The notes: generated by a model from the letters alone, not told the origin. A stretch of DNA of 64,000 nucleotides from Arctopsyche grandis (GCF_051622035.1 NC_135360.1:31885206-31949205); one strand, 5' to 3'; positions 30,101 to 41,079 are shown, counted from the stretch's first letter. Program-made: numbers and translations.

Positions 30101-30483
30101 CGAACAACGCTGACAAAATCCAACTGCAAGATGGTTGTTGGCTGAGCAAGTTCCTGCAAGACGCCGAAGGTCTGGATGCCGTGGCCCGCGGATCCTTGTT
30201 GGAGAATTGCGCCGGGGTCGTTTCCACGCATCTAGAGCTGGCCATCGAAGGTCAATCGGCATTGCCGAACGCCGACGATCCAGTCTACCACCATTTCGTG
30301 GCGTTCGTGCACAAAGACGGACACCTGTACGAGTTGGACGGACGCAAAGGGTTTCCCGTCAACCACGGTGTCAGCTCGCCCGACACCGTGCTCGACGATT
30401 CGATTAGGGTTTGCAAAGAGTTTATGGAGAGAGATCCGACTGATGTCAACTTTACCGTTATTGCGTTGACTGCATCCGAATAA
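27107..30483 (+). CDS. Uch: Ubiquitin carboxyl-terminal hydrolase (UCH-L3 type), complete, two exons
   Basis: Peptidase C12 family cysteine protease that removes small adducts from the ubiquitin C-terminus. Exon 1 is 27107-27391 and exon 2 is 30058-30483, GT-AG, phase 0, giving 236 residues (human UCHL3 230). After a Gly/Ser-rich start the protein has WVPLEANPEVLNKYL, VPRPVLALLLLFP, then FHMRQT|VHNACGTVAL across the intron: oxyanion-hole Gln94 and catalytic Cys100. Catalytic His174 is in YHHFVAFVHKDGHL and Asp189 in YELDGRK; VNHG and a KEFMERDP tail complete the fold. There is no C-terminal ULD extension, so it is not the UCH37 type. Exon 1 is strongly GC-rich compared with the surroundings. 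The 2.7-kb intron carries a hAT-like MITE, a piggyBac-type MITE and a SINE. The gene is divergent from AMPK alpha. Confidence 0.95.
27904..28070 (+). mobile_element. 167-bp hAT-like MITE with perfect 8-bp duplication
   Basis: GTAGTATC flanks both ends (27896-27903 and 28071-28078). Ends are CAGTGGCGGCTCGTC and acgagccgccactg. The interior (tttgcatttgatcgccggta) recurs in the copy at 57097-57762. It lies in the Uch intron. Confidence 0.85.
28933..29437 (+). mobile_element. piggyBac-type MITE, copy A
   Basis: TTAA flanks the element (28929-28932 and 29438-29441) and the ends are CCCTTTGCCCACGGC and gccgcgtgcaaaggg. TTAA target sites with CCC-starting ends are the piggyBac signature. The 505-bp interior shares tttcagtatggttccacaaa and cattcaaatctcagtaatat with copies at 30690 and 38695. 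It lies in the Uch intron. Confidence 0.8.
29452..29805 (-). repeat. tRNA-derived SINE, tail type 1
   Basis: On the minus strand a tRNA-like head (ggggttcaaatccc B box) leads into the common body and ends with the type 1 tail (ccaggaaggcgcattgggga). The hairpin partner of the tail is eroded. Confidence 0.6.
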
Positions 30484-30634
30484 ATTTGAGACCGATTTGA
30501 CGTTTACTCTATTCTTTTTATATATGAACCGCAACTATATACAATATATAGCCATCTTTGTTTTCCTTTATGTATTATATAAAAATAAGACTTTGAGGAT
30601 TGGCCGATTTGTATTACATATACACATCGAATAA

Positions 30635-31282
30635 GGGTGAAAACACACAGCAAGGAACATGGCACATGGTTTTTTCTTTAGACACTTAACCTTTTGCCCA
30701 CGGTAATAAATATAGCGAACAAGCCCTGTACGCGTTTTATTTTAAACAATTAAATACATAATATATCTCGTAGTTTTGGATTAATTGTCAAATAATCATT
30801 CTTGATAATTGTATGAAGACGTGACGTCACATAAACGAGGTTTCAGTATGGTTCCACAAAAAACTAATTTTTGACTGGTATATATTCATTTTAAGCAAAT
30901 TGAATAGATGGCATTCAACTCTCAGTAATATATTCAACGAATTTTGAACTTTAAAACAGTTGAAATAGGCGCATATAAGGCTCAAAATCCCGTGCAAAGT
31001 TCAGAAATTCTATGGAAGACAGCCGCACTACAGACTTGTCGCCCAAAGCTTCCATAGAAGGCGGCCGCGGGCAAACGATTAAACATGCGAAAAAAATGTG
31101 GCAAGCACAGCACAGACCATCCCAAAACCACCTCCTAGAGCCTTTTCAGTAAAATTGTATCCTTGCATTTATCCTTGGTGTATATTAACGGTGTATCCCA
31201 TATTTGAAGAAATGTAGGAGAACCCCCCCACAGCAGGGAGCCAAGCACGCGACGTGCCGTTCTTCTCTGTGTGATTTCGCCC
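30635..31282 (-). mobile_element. MITE, GGGCGAAATCACACAG family, copy 2, TAA duplication
   Basis: GGGTGAAAACACACAG at the left and ctgtgtgatttcgccc at the right, with TAA at 30632-30634 and 31283-31285. The piggyBac MITE at 30690-31078 is inserted inside it, so this element is the older of the two. It lies just downstream of Uch. Confidence 0.7.
30690..31078 (+). mobile_element. piggyBac-type MITE, copy B, nested
   Basis: TTAA at 30686-30689 and 31079-31082; ends CCTTTTGCCCACGG and ggccgcgggcaaacg. It is shorter than copies A and C because a segment after cctgtacgcg is deleted. Confidence 0.75.
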
Positions 31283-31299
31283 TAATCCTCGCTGGGTCC

Positions 31300-32890
31300 A
31301 AATATACTTTCAAAAGCTTTTATTACATTGTTGTTTAAGCTTAAAAAAAAATCACAATAGTGATTACACAATATTTATTTAATTATTTTTGACAAAATTA
31401 TACATACTTCATTTCATATATGAAGACGCAATGGAGATTATGAACCACACACGTGGCATAATTCTCAAACCATCGGAAGCTAAAACTTCTATAGTGCATT
31501 TGTATGTGAATGAAATTGAATTAAATATATATTTTGTTTTATTTCTTTGTAATTCACATTTTCACCGAACTGATTTTCTAAATTAAACCAAAACAAATAT
31601 AAAATTGAATGAGTCTACATATACGTATGTACATATTTTGTGTGAAAACTATTATTATTTATATATATATTCATGTATTATATGTATTTTAAATTCGATT
31701 TAAAAATAAATTTATAATTTAAAATACACTTATCAATATTTATTGTTTTCACTGCACATTCAACTGTGCTTCAGCGGCGTAACGTCTGACGAAAATGGTG
31801 CATATAAATTTTCTGCTTTAGTCCAGTGGTGTGGAAAAAGTAATAGAGTATTAAAAAGATCTGATTGAATATGCTTTAAGCGATAGTTTTCTCAGCCTTT
31901 CGTTTAAAAGAAATTAATATATATATACATATGTAAAAGTTCAGTGCCATATCTTCTTGCAACTACGATCATATCAAACTCGACGCTGATTCACCGTTAA
32001 TATGTTTGTTCGCATTTAATCACTTATAAAGTATATGTCATTATATTCGTGTATTTGAAAAATGTACGCTTTATTTTATTTTTTTCTTTAGTTTATAAGA
32101 TCCCTCATTTTATATAATCTCTCCGTACTCCGTATATACATAATTCAAAAGACATTGAGTCTGCGTAGACGTGTATTGATTCTGAGTGAAGACATGTGTA
32201 TTGAGTCTGCGCTTTAAATTGCTTTTAAATATTGGAAAGTTTGCGAATATGCAATTAATGATGTGTTTATGTATTGGCCATTTTGTATTTATGCAGTTTT
32301 TCGTTTCGTATTTGTAATTCTGATATATTCAGCTGATTTATGTTTTTTTTTATTTTTTATTCAAAAATGTGTCAATGGGTTAATAATAAAATATCTAGAC
32401 ATAATTACTTTCATATTCGTTAGCTTATTGATATTATATAAAAATAATTCAATATTTCCCCTATGTGATATTGGAATGTTAAATATTTATTTTTTTGTAC
32501 TGTTTTTCTATTTTAATGAATAAATTCGCTTTTAAATAATGCATCATGTTTTTTTATTACGAAGGCTTTATTTAAATATACAATTTTGAAACATTTCTGG
32601 TTCATTTCTGGTCAAATCTGACCAAGAAAAATATATATACGGTACGATATTGGCTGAAATCGTGGCCTTGACATACTTTTCATATCTAGACTGAATAGGA
32701 GAAATACTGAAGTTATTGGTCACTTAAGTTAAAATAATACACTGACAATAATCAACGGAAAAATAATATATTACTATCAATTAGCAGTATATAAAATCAC
32801 CATCAAGGGAACAAAAGGTTCTCAGTAACGCCACAAACTTTTTTTTATATTTTTAACTTAAAAATTCAAATGACCAATAACTTAAATTGT
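31300..32890. other. AT-rich intergenic sequence, no recognised feature
   Basis: Low-complexity AT-rich DNA with short chance reading frames. Part may be distal Uch 3' flank. I see no coding signal or structured repeat. Confidence 0.5.
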
Positions 32891-32897
32891 AGTGTTA

Positions 32898-33076
32898 AGG
32901 TCTGACCGCACTATACGGCCGTCGACTGCTGCAGCACGACACAACACGGCAAAGTTGATACAAAAGGCAACTCTGTCGCGTGACGCATAGTGCGTTATAT
33001 CTCATACAATTTCATACAAACAATATTTGGCCGCACGCTGCCGTTCGTGTCGCAGACGCATAGTGCGGTCAGACCT
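32898..33076 (+). mobile_element. 179-bp MITE with AGGTCTGACCGCACTAT ends
   Basis: Ends AGGTCTGACCGCACTATACG and its near-exact inverted counterpart (cgcatagtgcggtcagacct). Flanks are tta and cta. The first seven bases equal those of the Harbinger element at 712, so a Harbinger-type MITE is likely. Confidence 0.65.
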
Positions 33077-33266
33077 CTATCTGAAAAACTTAAAAGCCTC
33101 GAAAGCCTAAACCTCTTTTCCAAAAAATCGTGTATTTTTTTGTTTAATGAACATACATACATATGTATGTATGTATCTGGAGATATTAATCTTGAATGTA
33201 TTGAATATCTCACAAATCAAATTAAATTTCGTTTATCGATTTTTAAGCATGTCAAATTACCTATGC

Positions 33267-33627
33267 GGTGCAAACGATCGACAAGCGCCAGACAGACTGA
33301 ACCACAGATTAACGACACGTGTACCTTATGCGTGCGCACTGCTCGCACTTACACTAAGCGAAATCTACCCGAAGTCCCGACATACCTACCCTGTATACGT
33401 TCTGTGCTTCTGATACTTAAGTTCCGAATTTTGCCTTATTAAACTCGCCAGAAAGATCCAAATCAATTTTAATAATTACCATTTTAATAATTGCATCTGT
33501 GCACATCGAAAGGTTACTCGTCATCTGATGTGCAATCTATCATTCGTGAAGTCGAGAATTGCGTTTAAAGCAGCCATCCAGTTAATCTGTGGTTCAGTCT
33601 GTCTGGCGCTTGTCGATCGTTTGCACC
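33267..33627. mobile_element. Inverted-repeat element with 46-bp perfect arms
   Basis: The block GGTGCAAACGATCGACAAGC at 33267 continues for about 46 bases to ccacagattaac. It recurs exactly inverted, ending at 33627 (ttgcacc). The 360-bp element is flanked by related caaattacc sequences that may be part of a host repeat. Class unknown. Confidence 0.6.
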
Positions 33628-34059
33628 AAACCCCAAATTACCTGGTAAACGGAATATTGCGCAAATTGGAATTGCCCCAAAAATCGCGAATATGGAATAT
33701 CTGGCACTCGAGATCTCGTTAGTCCAATATTCGGCATGGGTTCCTTTCGATTGATGAAGTTTTTGGGTGCCAGATGGTTCGTGATCGATATTTTAGTGAC
33801 GTGCGCGAGATCGCTTTTTGCGGAATAATCACCGAGCCCAAATTACCTATCACATCTAGGAAAGGAGGTAAGCCTTATAGAGATTGGTATGTGTGGAAAC
33901 TGCGTGCCAGTTGTAGATAAAGGAAGTATATATTGTATGTGTGATGTGCTGTGCGAAGATAATCGATAATAGGTAACTCGACAGTCTCGTGGTTGTGTGT
34001 GTCGCTGACCGATCGACTCGTGGTTTGAATAGGAACCCTTGACTGACTGAGGAGAACCA

Positions 34060-34409
34060 ATGGCGTAACTACCTCATAGCAAAGCATGAGGACTCAACTT
34101 GATGCTTTGTTTTCGTTTCCAGGACACGTATTGACCTATTTTGGAGGCGCATGCTTTATAGCTGTGGGGTCAGCGCCAGGACGTCGTTCATTTAAGTTAC
34201 GTTACCACGTGTTATGTCTTTCAGGCATGTGTTGCGGTTGCCCGATGACATCACTGTTGGGTTTCGTTCGTTTTACGACCGAGCGATGAACTCTTTCTTC
34301 TGGAATGGTCGAAGGGACGTTGCCCTTGAGTTATGCATGTTTGTACAGGATCGATGATGAGATCACTGGTTTTGATTCGTAATAGCACAAGTCGTGCTAT
34401 ATTCCTACA
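34060..34409 (+). repeat. LTR-like repeat, partial
   Basis: It shares gatgagatcactggttttga with the repeat at 6825-7396 and ends attcctaca like the copy at 12337-12767. The left boundary and target duplication are not identifiable. Confidence 0.35.
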
Positions 34410-34721
34410 AATGCATGTATATTCCATTCGCAATATGTGGAATATTTCCGTACGCTGCCCAACCGTCCGAAATTATATGCGAACCAGGCAGTATATGTCG
34501 AAGCATTTCATCTGGTAAAAGTTGAGTTTATTCACGGCACGGCAATAGTCGAGTACTCGCACAAAGCAGAGAATCACGGCAATGAGCGGGTTAGCTCCCA
34601 GTGGCAACCGAGCCTAGCGGATCCACCTCGTCTATAAACCCGACTTCTTCTATTCTCAATAAGTTTTAATTTTTAAATCTAAGTGGCAGCGACTGTAGTA
34701 TTATAATATTTCTTACTACTG

Positions 34722-35196
34722 TATAGGACAGGTGGTCGGTGGTCACCAGGTTATAGGACGAGTGATAGGCTTCGACCGTTTCCCGGCCTATGGGAATTCA
34801 GTTGAGTTTGAAAGAGGATCGTTTATTTTCGTTCAATTGGTACAATGGTTATTGTATGTACGAAGAGGTTTCTTCGGAGAAATGATCTGTATGAACTCCA
34901 GAGGCTCACTCTGCCGGTGGAGGTTGCTTTATAAACGTTTCGGGTTGAAGTGTGTCGTGTGCACATCTTTTGTTCTTGGTACTCGCGCGGACCTAGTTAT
35001 GCTGCGAGCGTGGTTCTATGGGTTCATACGCCTGGACGTAGTTCGTGGTTTTTATGGGTTCAGTGTGTTCTTCCTTTGTTTCCAAGACACGTGTCGACCT
35101 TTTTACGAGGCGAGCGTGTGCCATGCGTTAATGACTTTCCTGGATATGTGTCGCAGTGACCTGATGAGATCATTTAAGTTGTACTTTATGCCTACA
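34722..35196 (+). mobile_element. Probable solo LTR with 4-bp target duplication
   Basis: ACTG at 34718-34721 and 35197-35200 flanks a 475-bp block starting TATAGGACAGG and ending GCCTACA. A TATA-like ctttataaacg lies near 34930. It is a relative of 12337-12767. No internal retroelement coding region adjoins it. Confidence 0.6.
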
Positions 35197-35338
35197 ACTG
35201 TAATAGTATTATTATTTATTGACTTATAATATACCGTAATATTTCCCCAATCCACATTATGGTAATTGGATTATTCGTCACATTGCGGTGGTCACAAAGG
35301 CAAATTTTGCCATGAAAATCGCGAATACACAATATTTA

Positions 35339-35775
35339 GCCAGCAGCATAGCTTGGACGTTAAGCTTCTGCTTACCGTCAAGAAGGTGCCGGGTTCTATC
35401 CCTGAATGAAAATTAATTTTTCAGAGTATGCTGTTGGTCAGACCTGGATTTGTGACTCCAGGTTGATCGTTTCCTATCAGAGTTTGCCAATTTTCTCTGA
35501 TTTCATTGTTGAAACGGTTCCCGGAAAAAAAATTGGCTAAAAATCCTTCCTACCTACTATGTCACCACTATTTGAAAAATTTGATTGATGTACAATAAAA
35601 ATTTATGTACAATTCATAGATGTCTCGTTAATTTGCGAGTTTTTTCAGTGTCTCGCAATTCAACGACTTATAATAAAAATGCTGTATTTGTATTTGTAAT
35701 TGGCCAGGAAGGCGCATTGGGATTTACCTGTAAGGCCTTCCTGGTATATATGTAAAAATAAAATAAATAAATAAA
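35339..35775 (+). repeat. tRNA-derived SINE, tail type 1
   Basis: Head agcagcatagcttggacgtt with B-box gggttctatccc, common body, and a perfect 10-bp hairpin CCAGGAAGGC (35704-35713) with GCCTTCCTGG (35735-35744). It ends in (AAAT)n. The hairpin loop matches LINE family A. Confidence 0.75.
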
Positions 35776-36039
35776 TAAATTTGGCACTCTAGTTCTCTTT
35801 AGTATGATAGTTATCGTTAGTACGATGGACTTTTCGGCTGCCAGATGTTCCGTTATAGAGATTTTAGTGACTTTGTGACCAGTAATCACCGAACCCCATA
35901 TTATAACTTCCCTTACCTGAAATCGGTATTGTAAATAATAGGTTGGCAAGCGTGTATTGCATGAGCTGTCAAGTGCGAATGTCAGAAGTGGGTGCAGCCC
36001 GATCGAATTGCTGTCACTCTGAGATCAAATCGACCCGTT

Positions 36040-36093
36040 GACTTATCGACCAGCTGACCAGCTGACCAGCTGACCAGTCGACCAGTTGACCAG
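36040..36093 (+). repeat. Short tandem repeat of gaccagct upstream of TMEM30A start
   Basis: About six imperfect 10-mers (ccagctga / ccagttga / ccagtcga) end about 50 bases before the TMEM30A ATG. Three contain CAGCTG, an E-box. It is likely 5' UTR or core promoter; regulatory meaning is unproven. Confidence 0.5.
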
Positions 36094-36143
36094 TGTGGTC
36101 TGCGGTGCTCCGATATCCTGTAGCGACGGAGCAACAGCTGGAG

Positions 36144-39100
36144 ATGTCGTCTCCGGGCGACGCGGTCGATTCGACCCTCAAATCCAAAAGGCCATCAGGT
36201 ATACATGGACTCACATTTCATAAAACATTTCGAGTTCCCTATACGGTTAACTGTAAATACTGTAGCGTAGGGGTGGGTTCACGATCCAGTTGAAAGGTCG
36301 TTTCACAGTACTTATTCAACGATTCAAGAGGTCCACATGGATCCACCGCTCACTCCAGAATAATCTGATATACCGTGTGTACCTCCTTATATAGGACAAG
36401 TTGCACAACATATCTAGCTTCTCTGATCCATTAATGTGTCCATTGTCTAGGCCAGTGGTTCTTAACCTTGTTGGAGGTACTGACCCTTACCAGTTTCATA
36501 TGCGCATTCACCGAACCCTTCTTAATTGGCACCCGAATCATATGATTCGGGTATGTGTCTTGACCTCCACCGAACCCCTGAGATTGACTTACCGAACCCA
36601 GGTTAAGGCACTTAAAAGTCTACCGTGGCGACTCCAATGTTTACGCATGCACCCGCCCAGGTCAGTGAGAACTCCAGCGTATCCTTTGTTCGGGCACTTA
36701 AATTTCACTTTATTTGAAAAGCTCATATTAATCAGATTTTGAGCAAATTTAAAAGTTTGTAATATATCTTTTATATATAATATATGTATATGTGGATGAA
36801 GTTTCAATGATGTATCACATGACAGATTATCTTGTATACAAACAGACAAAAAAACTCGAATATATTAAATATTTGATAAAATCAACAACGAGCGTTGCTC
36901 CACAACCACTCAACCAGTTCAGCGCAGCTTTCATTAAACCAGTCAATTTCACCAGCAACCCGGTTGAGCAGATAAATTGATAACGCTCTAGAGATTAGAA
37001 AAGGTTGCCGACATATTTATATTTCCATTTATGTCTCATCACCACCATCATAATTTTTACATACATAGATATATACCAGGAAGGCCTGACAGGTAGTCCT
37101 CAATGCGCCTTCCTAGACATTTAATTACAAACATTGCAGCATTATTATATATATATCACTGTATTTCGAGAGGCTGAAATTAACAATTAATCCATTGAAA
37201 CATCTACGGATTAAGACTTGTACATAAATTTTTACATACTGTACATAAATCATATTAAAATATTTGTAGGATGATTTTTTTGCCAATTTGAGGAACCGTT
37301 TCAATGAAAATCGGATAAATCGGCAAACTCTGATAGGAAACGATCGACTTGGAGTCACAAATATCCAAGTCTAAACAGCAGTATTAAAGATTGGCACGGG
37401 ATCGAACTCGCTAATGTTGACTACTTACAGCCATTCATCATCCACCGCTGAATGGAGGCTTCTCCAACACCCTTCCATTCGTTTCTCCTTTCCGCAACTC
37501 TCATCTATCTCACCCTGGACATTTTTCTAATTTCCTCCAATCTTCTTTACAGCATCACATTTCATCCTTTTACATTCTCTCGGGTAGCATTTTAACACTT
37601 TTTTTGTCAATCTTTCGTCCATTCTTCTAGTTACGTTGCCATTTCAATCCCTTCACTCTCTCTATATATCTTGTCATACTTCTCACTCACATATTCCGTT
37701 TCCTATAGTATTGTTGCGTGGGGGTGGGTGGGGGATCCAAGTAAAAGGCCAAAGTCGTTTCACAGCATTTATTGGTGATTAAGGAGATACACGCACTGGC
37801 AGTGCTCCGTCCAGAATGTCTTGATATCGCCAAAGTACCGCCTTATAATGGATAGGTCGCTCAGGGCATCTTCGACGTCCGGTTACTTCCCTATTGTTTA
37901 GGCATGTACCCGGATATGTATTCCCACGCTATCGGTCACTTCTGAGAAGGGACCAATTCGGTGGCCATTGTTTAGCCTACTTGCACTTAGTCTGGAGATA
38001 ATCCTTGAAACCAATTATAACGGTCACACAGTCTCTGGGATGTTACTCGGCCTAATCCGATTGCACTTACTCGGCGGTGTACGTAACAGTATATTACATC
38101 CTCAGTCCAGTTAGTATCTGTAGAGTATCGGTAACCATTATCGTAAGCTTTTCTATTTATTAAAAATTTATAACATTGACCTTTTATATACATACATATA
38201 TATTTATTGATTTTTAGATTCCGCTTTTAAACAACAGCGTTTACCTGCATGGCAGCCGATTTTGACTGCAGGCACTGTTTTGCCTACGTTTTTCATCATC
38301 GGCATAGCCTTCATTCCGGTAGGAATTGGCTTGTTGTATTTCTCTGATGAGGTGCGCACTTATACAATACATATACATATGTATTATAAAATCGACACAC
38401 ATATATGACTACATTACGTTTTAATTTCAGGTGAAAGAGCATGTCATTGATTACACATATTGTAAAAAAGACAACACGGAAGAATTGTGCGCCGATATCA
38501 TCACGAAAACTCCCAATGCTGACTGCTATTGCACTATAAATTTCAATTTGTCTGAAGACTTCAAAGGAGACGTGTATATTTACTACGGGCTCTCTAACTA
38601 TTACCAAAACCATCGACGTTATGTCAAGTCGAGGTATTGCAAATGATCTGCTATTGATTTTTAATACATTTTGAGCATGTTTAACCGTTTGCCCGCGGCC
38701 GTCTTCTATGGAAGGTTTGGGCGACAAGTCTGTAGCGCGGCTGTCTTCCATAGAATTTCTGAACTTTGCACGGGATTTTGAGCCTTATATGCGCCTATTT
38801 CAACTGTTTTAAGGTTCAAAATTGGTTGAATATATTACTGAGAGTTGAATGCCATCTATTCAATTTGCTTAAAATGAATATATACCAGTCAAAATTAGTT
38901 TTTTGTGGAACCATAGTGAAACCTCGTTTATGTGACGTCACGTCTGTTGAACAATGGCGACGATACGTCTCAATTGTATGAAGAATGATTATTTGACAAT
39001 TAAGCCTAAACTACGAGATATATTATGTATTTTATTGTTTAAAATGATACTTTATGTGTTAATTAACATCTTTGGTTACTTAAAATTAATTAATTAATTA

Positions 39101-40280
39101 AAATCTGTATTTAAGGTCGAAAACTCGATTGCCAAATTCGCGAAAAAGGTGCCGCGTACAGGGCTTGTTCGCTATATTTATTGCCACGGGCAAAGAGTTA
39201 AATATAGATTGTATTGTTTTGCTTCAGGGATGATAGTCAATTGCTGGGACAACTGTCTCTTACTCCATCCAGCGATTGTGAGCCTTTCGCTTACGACTCC
39301 AATAATACTACCAGTGAAAGAAAGCCTATAGCTCCATGTGGTGCTATAGCCAATTCTCTCTTCAGTGGTTTGGACCTGTAATATTTTCGTATTGTAATTT
39401 ATGTAGTGTGTTTTGGTTAAATTGCTCGTTTTTGCAGATGAGCTAGAAATATATTCCCACAAGCTGAATGTAAATGTGCCATTGCTGCGAACGGGAATTG
39501 CTTGGCCGTCCGATAAGCATTTCAAATTCAAAAATCCACCCGGAAATCTCACAGAAGGTATCGAAATATGCTTTGAATTGAGTTAGAATTGTTATTTGTT
39601 GATTGACTGAATCGATTTTATTTTTAAGCATTTAAAAACTTCAGCAAACCGACGTCGTGGAAGAAGTACATTTGGCAATTGGACCCTGACGATGAAGAAA
39701 ACAACGGTTTTCAGGTACGATTCTTTTTGCATTGAAACTTTTCATACGAATATTTGTTCACTGTCGCATTTTAATATATCTCAGAATGAGGATCTGATCG
39801 TGTGGATGAGAACTGCTGCTCTGCCGACCTTCAGAAAATTGTACCGACGTGTAAATCACGCTGCTTCGAGATTCGCCCACGGATTAATGTTTGGAGACTA
39901 TAGCCTTAAAGTCAAGTATTGTGAGTGAATCTTATCTGTAATTATTTATTACTCGTATTACTGATATGGAGACTAATGCGTGTTTGAATTTTTAGCGTAT
40001 TCGGTAACGGCCTTTGCCGGTACAAAATCCATGATAATATCTACTACATCATTACTCGGTGGGAAAAATCCTTTCTTGGGTATTGCTTACATCGTTGTCG
40101 GTTGCATTTGCTTAATTCTTGGAATTGTGCTTCTTATCATTCATGTAAAATGCAGTAAGAGGTAAGACAATGTTGTTAATATCTTTAAAAATATTTTAAA
40201 TTAACAAAAATATTTATTTTTCAATGTTTTTTAGCACTACTGAAATGATCAACGTGAATCCACGGACACCTTACTCTTAA
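36144..40280 (+). CDS. TMEM30A: TMEM30A/CDC50 P4-ATPase beta subunit, complete, nine exons
   Basis: Orthologue of CDC50A/TMEM30A, which pairs with P4-ATPase lipid flippases, is needed for their ER exit, and maintains phosphatidylserine asymmetry. Exons: 36144-36198, 38218-38351, 38431-38633, 39228-39367, 39438-39557, 39629-39714, 39785-39920, 39996-40161, 40235-40280, all GT-AG with agreeing phases. The product is 361 residues, the same as the human length. Visible features: [12 protein letters not shown] before TM1 ([20 protein letters not shown]), a long exoplasmic loop with paired cysteines ([25 protein letters not shown]), [20 protein letters not shown], candidate N-glycosylation sites (NNTT, NLT, NFS), [19 protein letters not shown], and TM2 ([20 protein letters not shown]) before a short cytosolic tail. 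Intron 1 holds a solo LTR and a SINE; intron 3 holds a piggyBac-type MITE. Confidence 0.95.
36256..36452 (+). repeat. Diverged fragment of the TGTTGCGT LTR family
   Basis: Starts tgtagcgtaggggtgggttc and shares gtcgtttcacag and ctccagaat blocks with the solo LTR at 37712-38088. It is cut off at 36452, where cagtggttcttaacc (a hAT-type end) begins. The other hAT end was not found. Confidence 0.5.
37075..37430 (-). repeat. tRNA-derived SINE, tail type 1
   Basis: Minus-strand head with gagttcgatcccg B box, common body (caagtcgatcgtttcctatc, agagtttgccgatttatccg), and the type 1 hairpin (ctaggaaggc ... gccttcctgg) near 37081-37125. It lies in TMEM30A intron 1. Confidence 0.65.
37712..38088 (+). 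mobile_element. Solo LTR with 4-bp target duplication in TMEM30A intron 1
   Basis: GTAT at 37708-37711 and 38089-38092 flanks a 377-bp block starting TGTTGCGTGGGGGTGGG and ending GTACGTAACA (TG...CA). It has a cttataatgg TATA-like element near 37850. The inverted relative at 57158-57601 has its own 4-bp duplication. No coding region adjoins it. Confidence 0.75.
38695..39197 (-). mobile_element. piggyBac-type MITE, copy C, in TMEM30A intron 3
   Basis: TTAA at 38691-38694 and 39198-39201; ends CCGTTTGCCCGCGGC and gccacgggcaaaga. It is the reverse orientation of copies A and B and close to full length at 503 bp. Confidence 0.8.
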
Positions 40281-40408
40281 AATGTTTAAATTTTCATTGA
40301 TTAAATAGTTTTTTTTGTTCCTATTGATTATACATATATAGTCATTTGTTAAATTATGTTATTTGACTGTGCAATTGATCATAATTTAACGTTTCTAAAA
40401 CATTTTAT

Positions 40409-40865
40409 CGGTCTCCGTGACGAGACAGAATGTTAAATTACAGAAAACGCAAATATCGGAAGGCAAAGATCGAAAATCGAAAGATCTTAAGTCGAAAGAT
40501 CAAAAAAAAATGGTGCATGGTAAACGGTACATACTCACTTAATTTGCGCGAGCAAGATACAGCAGGAACAAGAGAAACAGGCTTTTCCTCCCGTATTAAT
40601 GTGCGCGCGCAGAATACAACAGGAATAAGAGGAACAGGATTTTCCTCCCGTATTAATGTGCGCGCGCAGAATACCGTCTATTGAGGAAAAGCATGTTCCT
40701 CTTGTTCCTGTTGTATCCTGCTCGCGCAAATTAAGTGACTATGTACCGTTTACCATGCACCATTTTTTTTTGATCTTTCGACTTAAGATCTTTTGATTTT
40801 CGATCTTTGCCTTCCGATATTTGTGTTTTCTGTAATTTAACATTCTGTCTCGGCAACGTAGACCC
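40409..40865. mobile_element. Mutator-like fold-back element with 9-bp target duplication
   Basis: ACATTTTAT occurs exactly at both borders (40400-40408 and 40866-40874). The element has inverted arms of about 185 bases starting CGGTCTCCGTGACGAGACAG and its counterpart. The centre contains two tandem copies of a ttttcctcccgtattaatgt block. Long terminal repeats with a 9-bp duplication are typical of Mutator-like elements. It lies 130 bases after the TMEM30A stop codon, possibly within its 3' UTR. Confidence 0.7.
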
Positions 40866-40985
40866 ACATTTTATATTTTGTACGATCAACTTTTCAACAT
40901 TTCCACAACACACATTGTTTCACACTATGTATTATATATTTTTATATGAGACATTTTATATGTGTAAGATAATTTCAGAAAATAC

Positions 40986-40987
<2 letters not shown>

Positions 40988-41056
<69 letters not shown>
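40988..41056. repeat. (TA)n microsatellite
   Basis: About 70 bases of alternating T and A. Confidence 0.95.
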
Positions 41057-41071
<15 letters not shown>

Positions 41072-41079
41072 GTATGTAG

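Noticed and set aside
36453-36470. A hAT element starting cagtggttcttaacc at 36453
   Set aside because: The matching right end and 8-bp duplication could not be found, so only a fragment is suspected.
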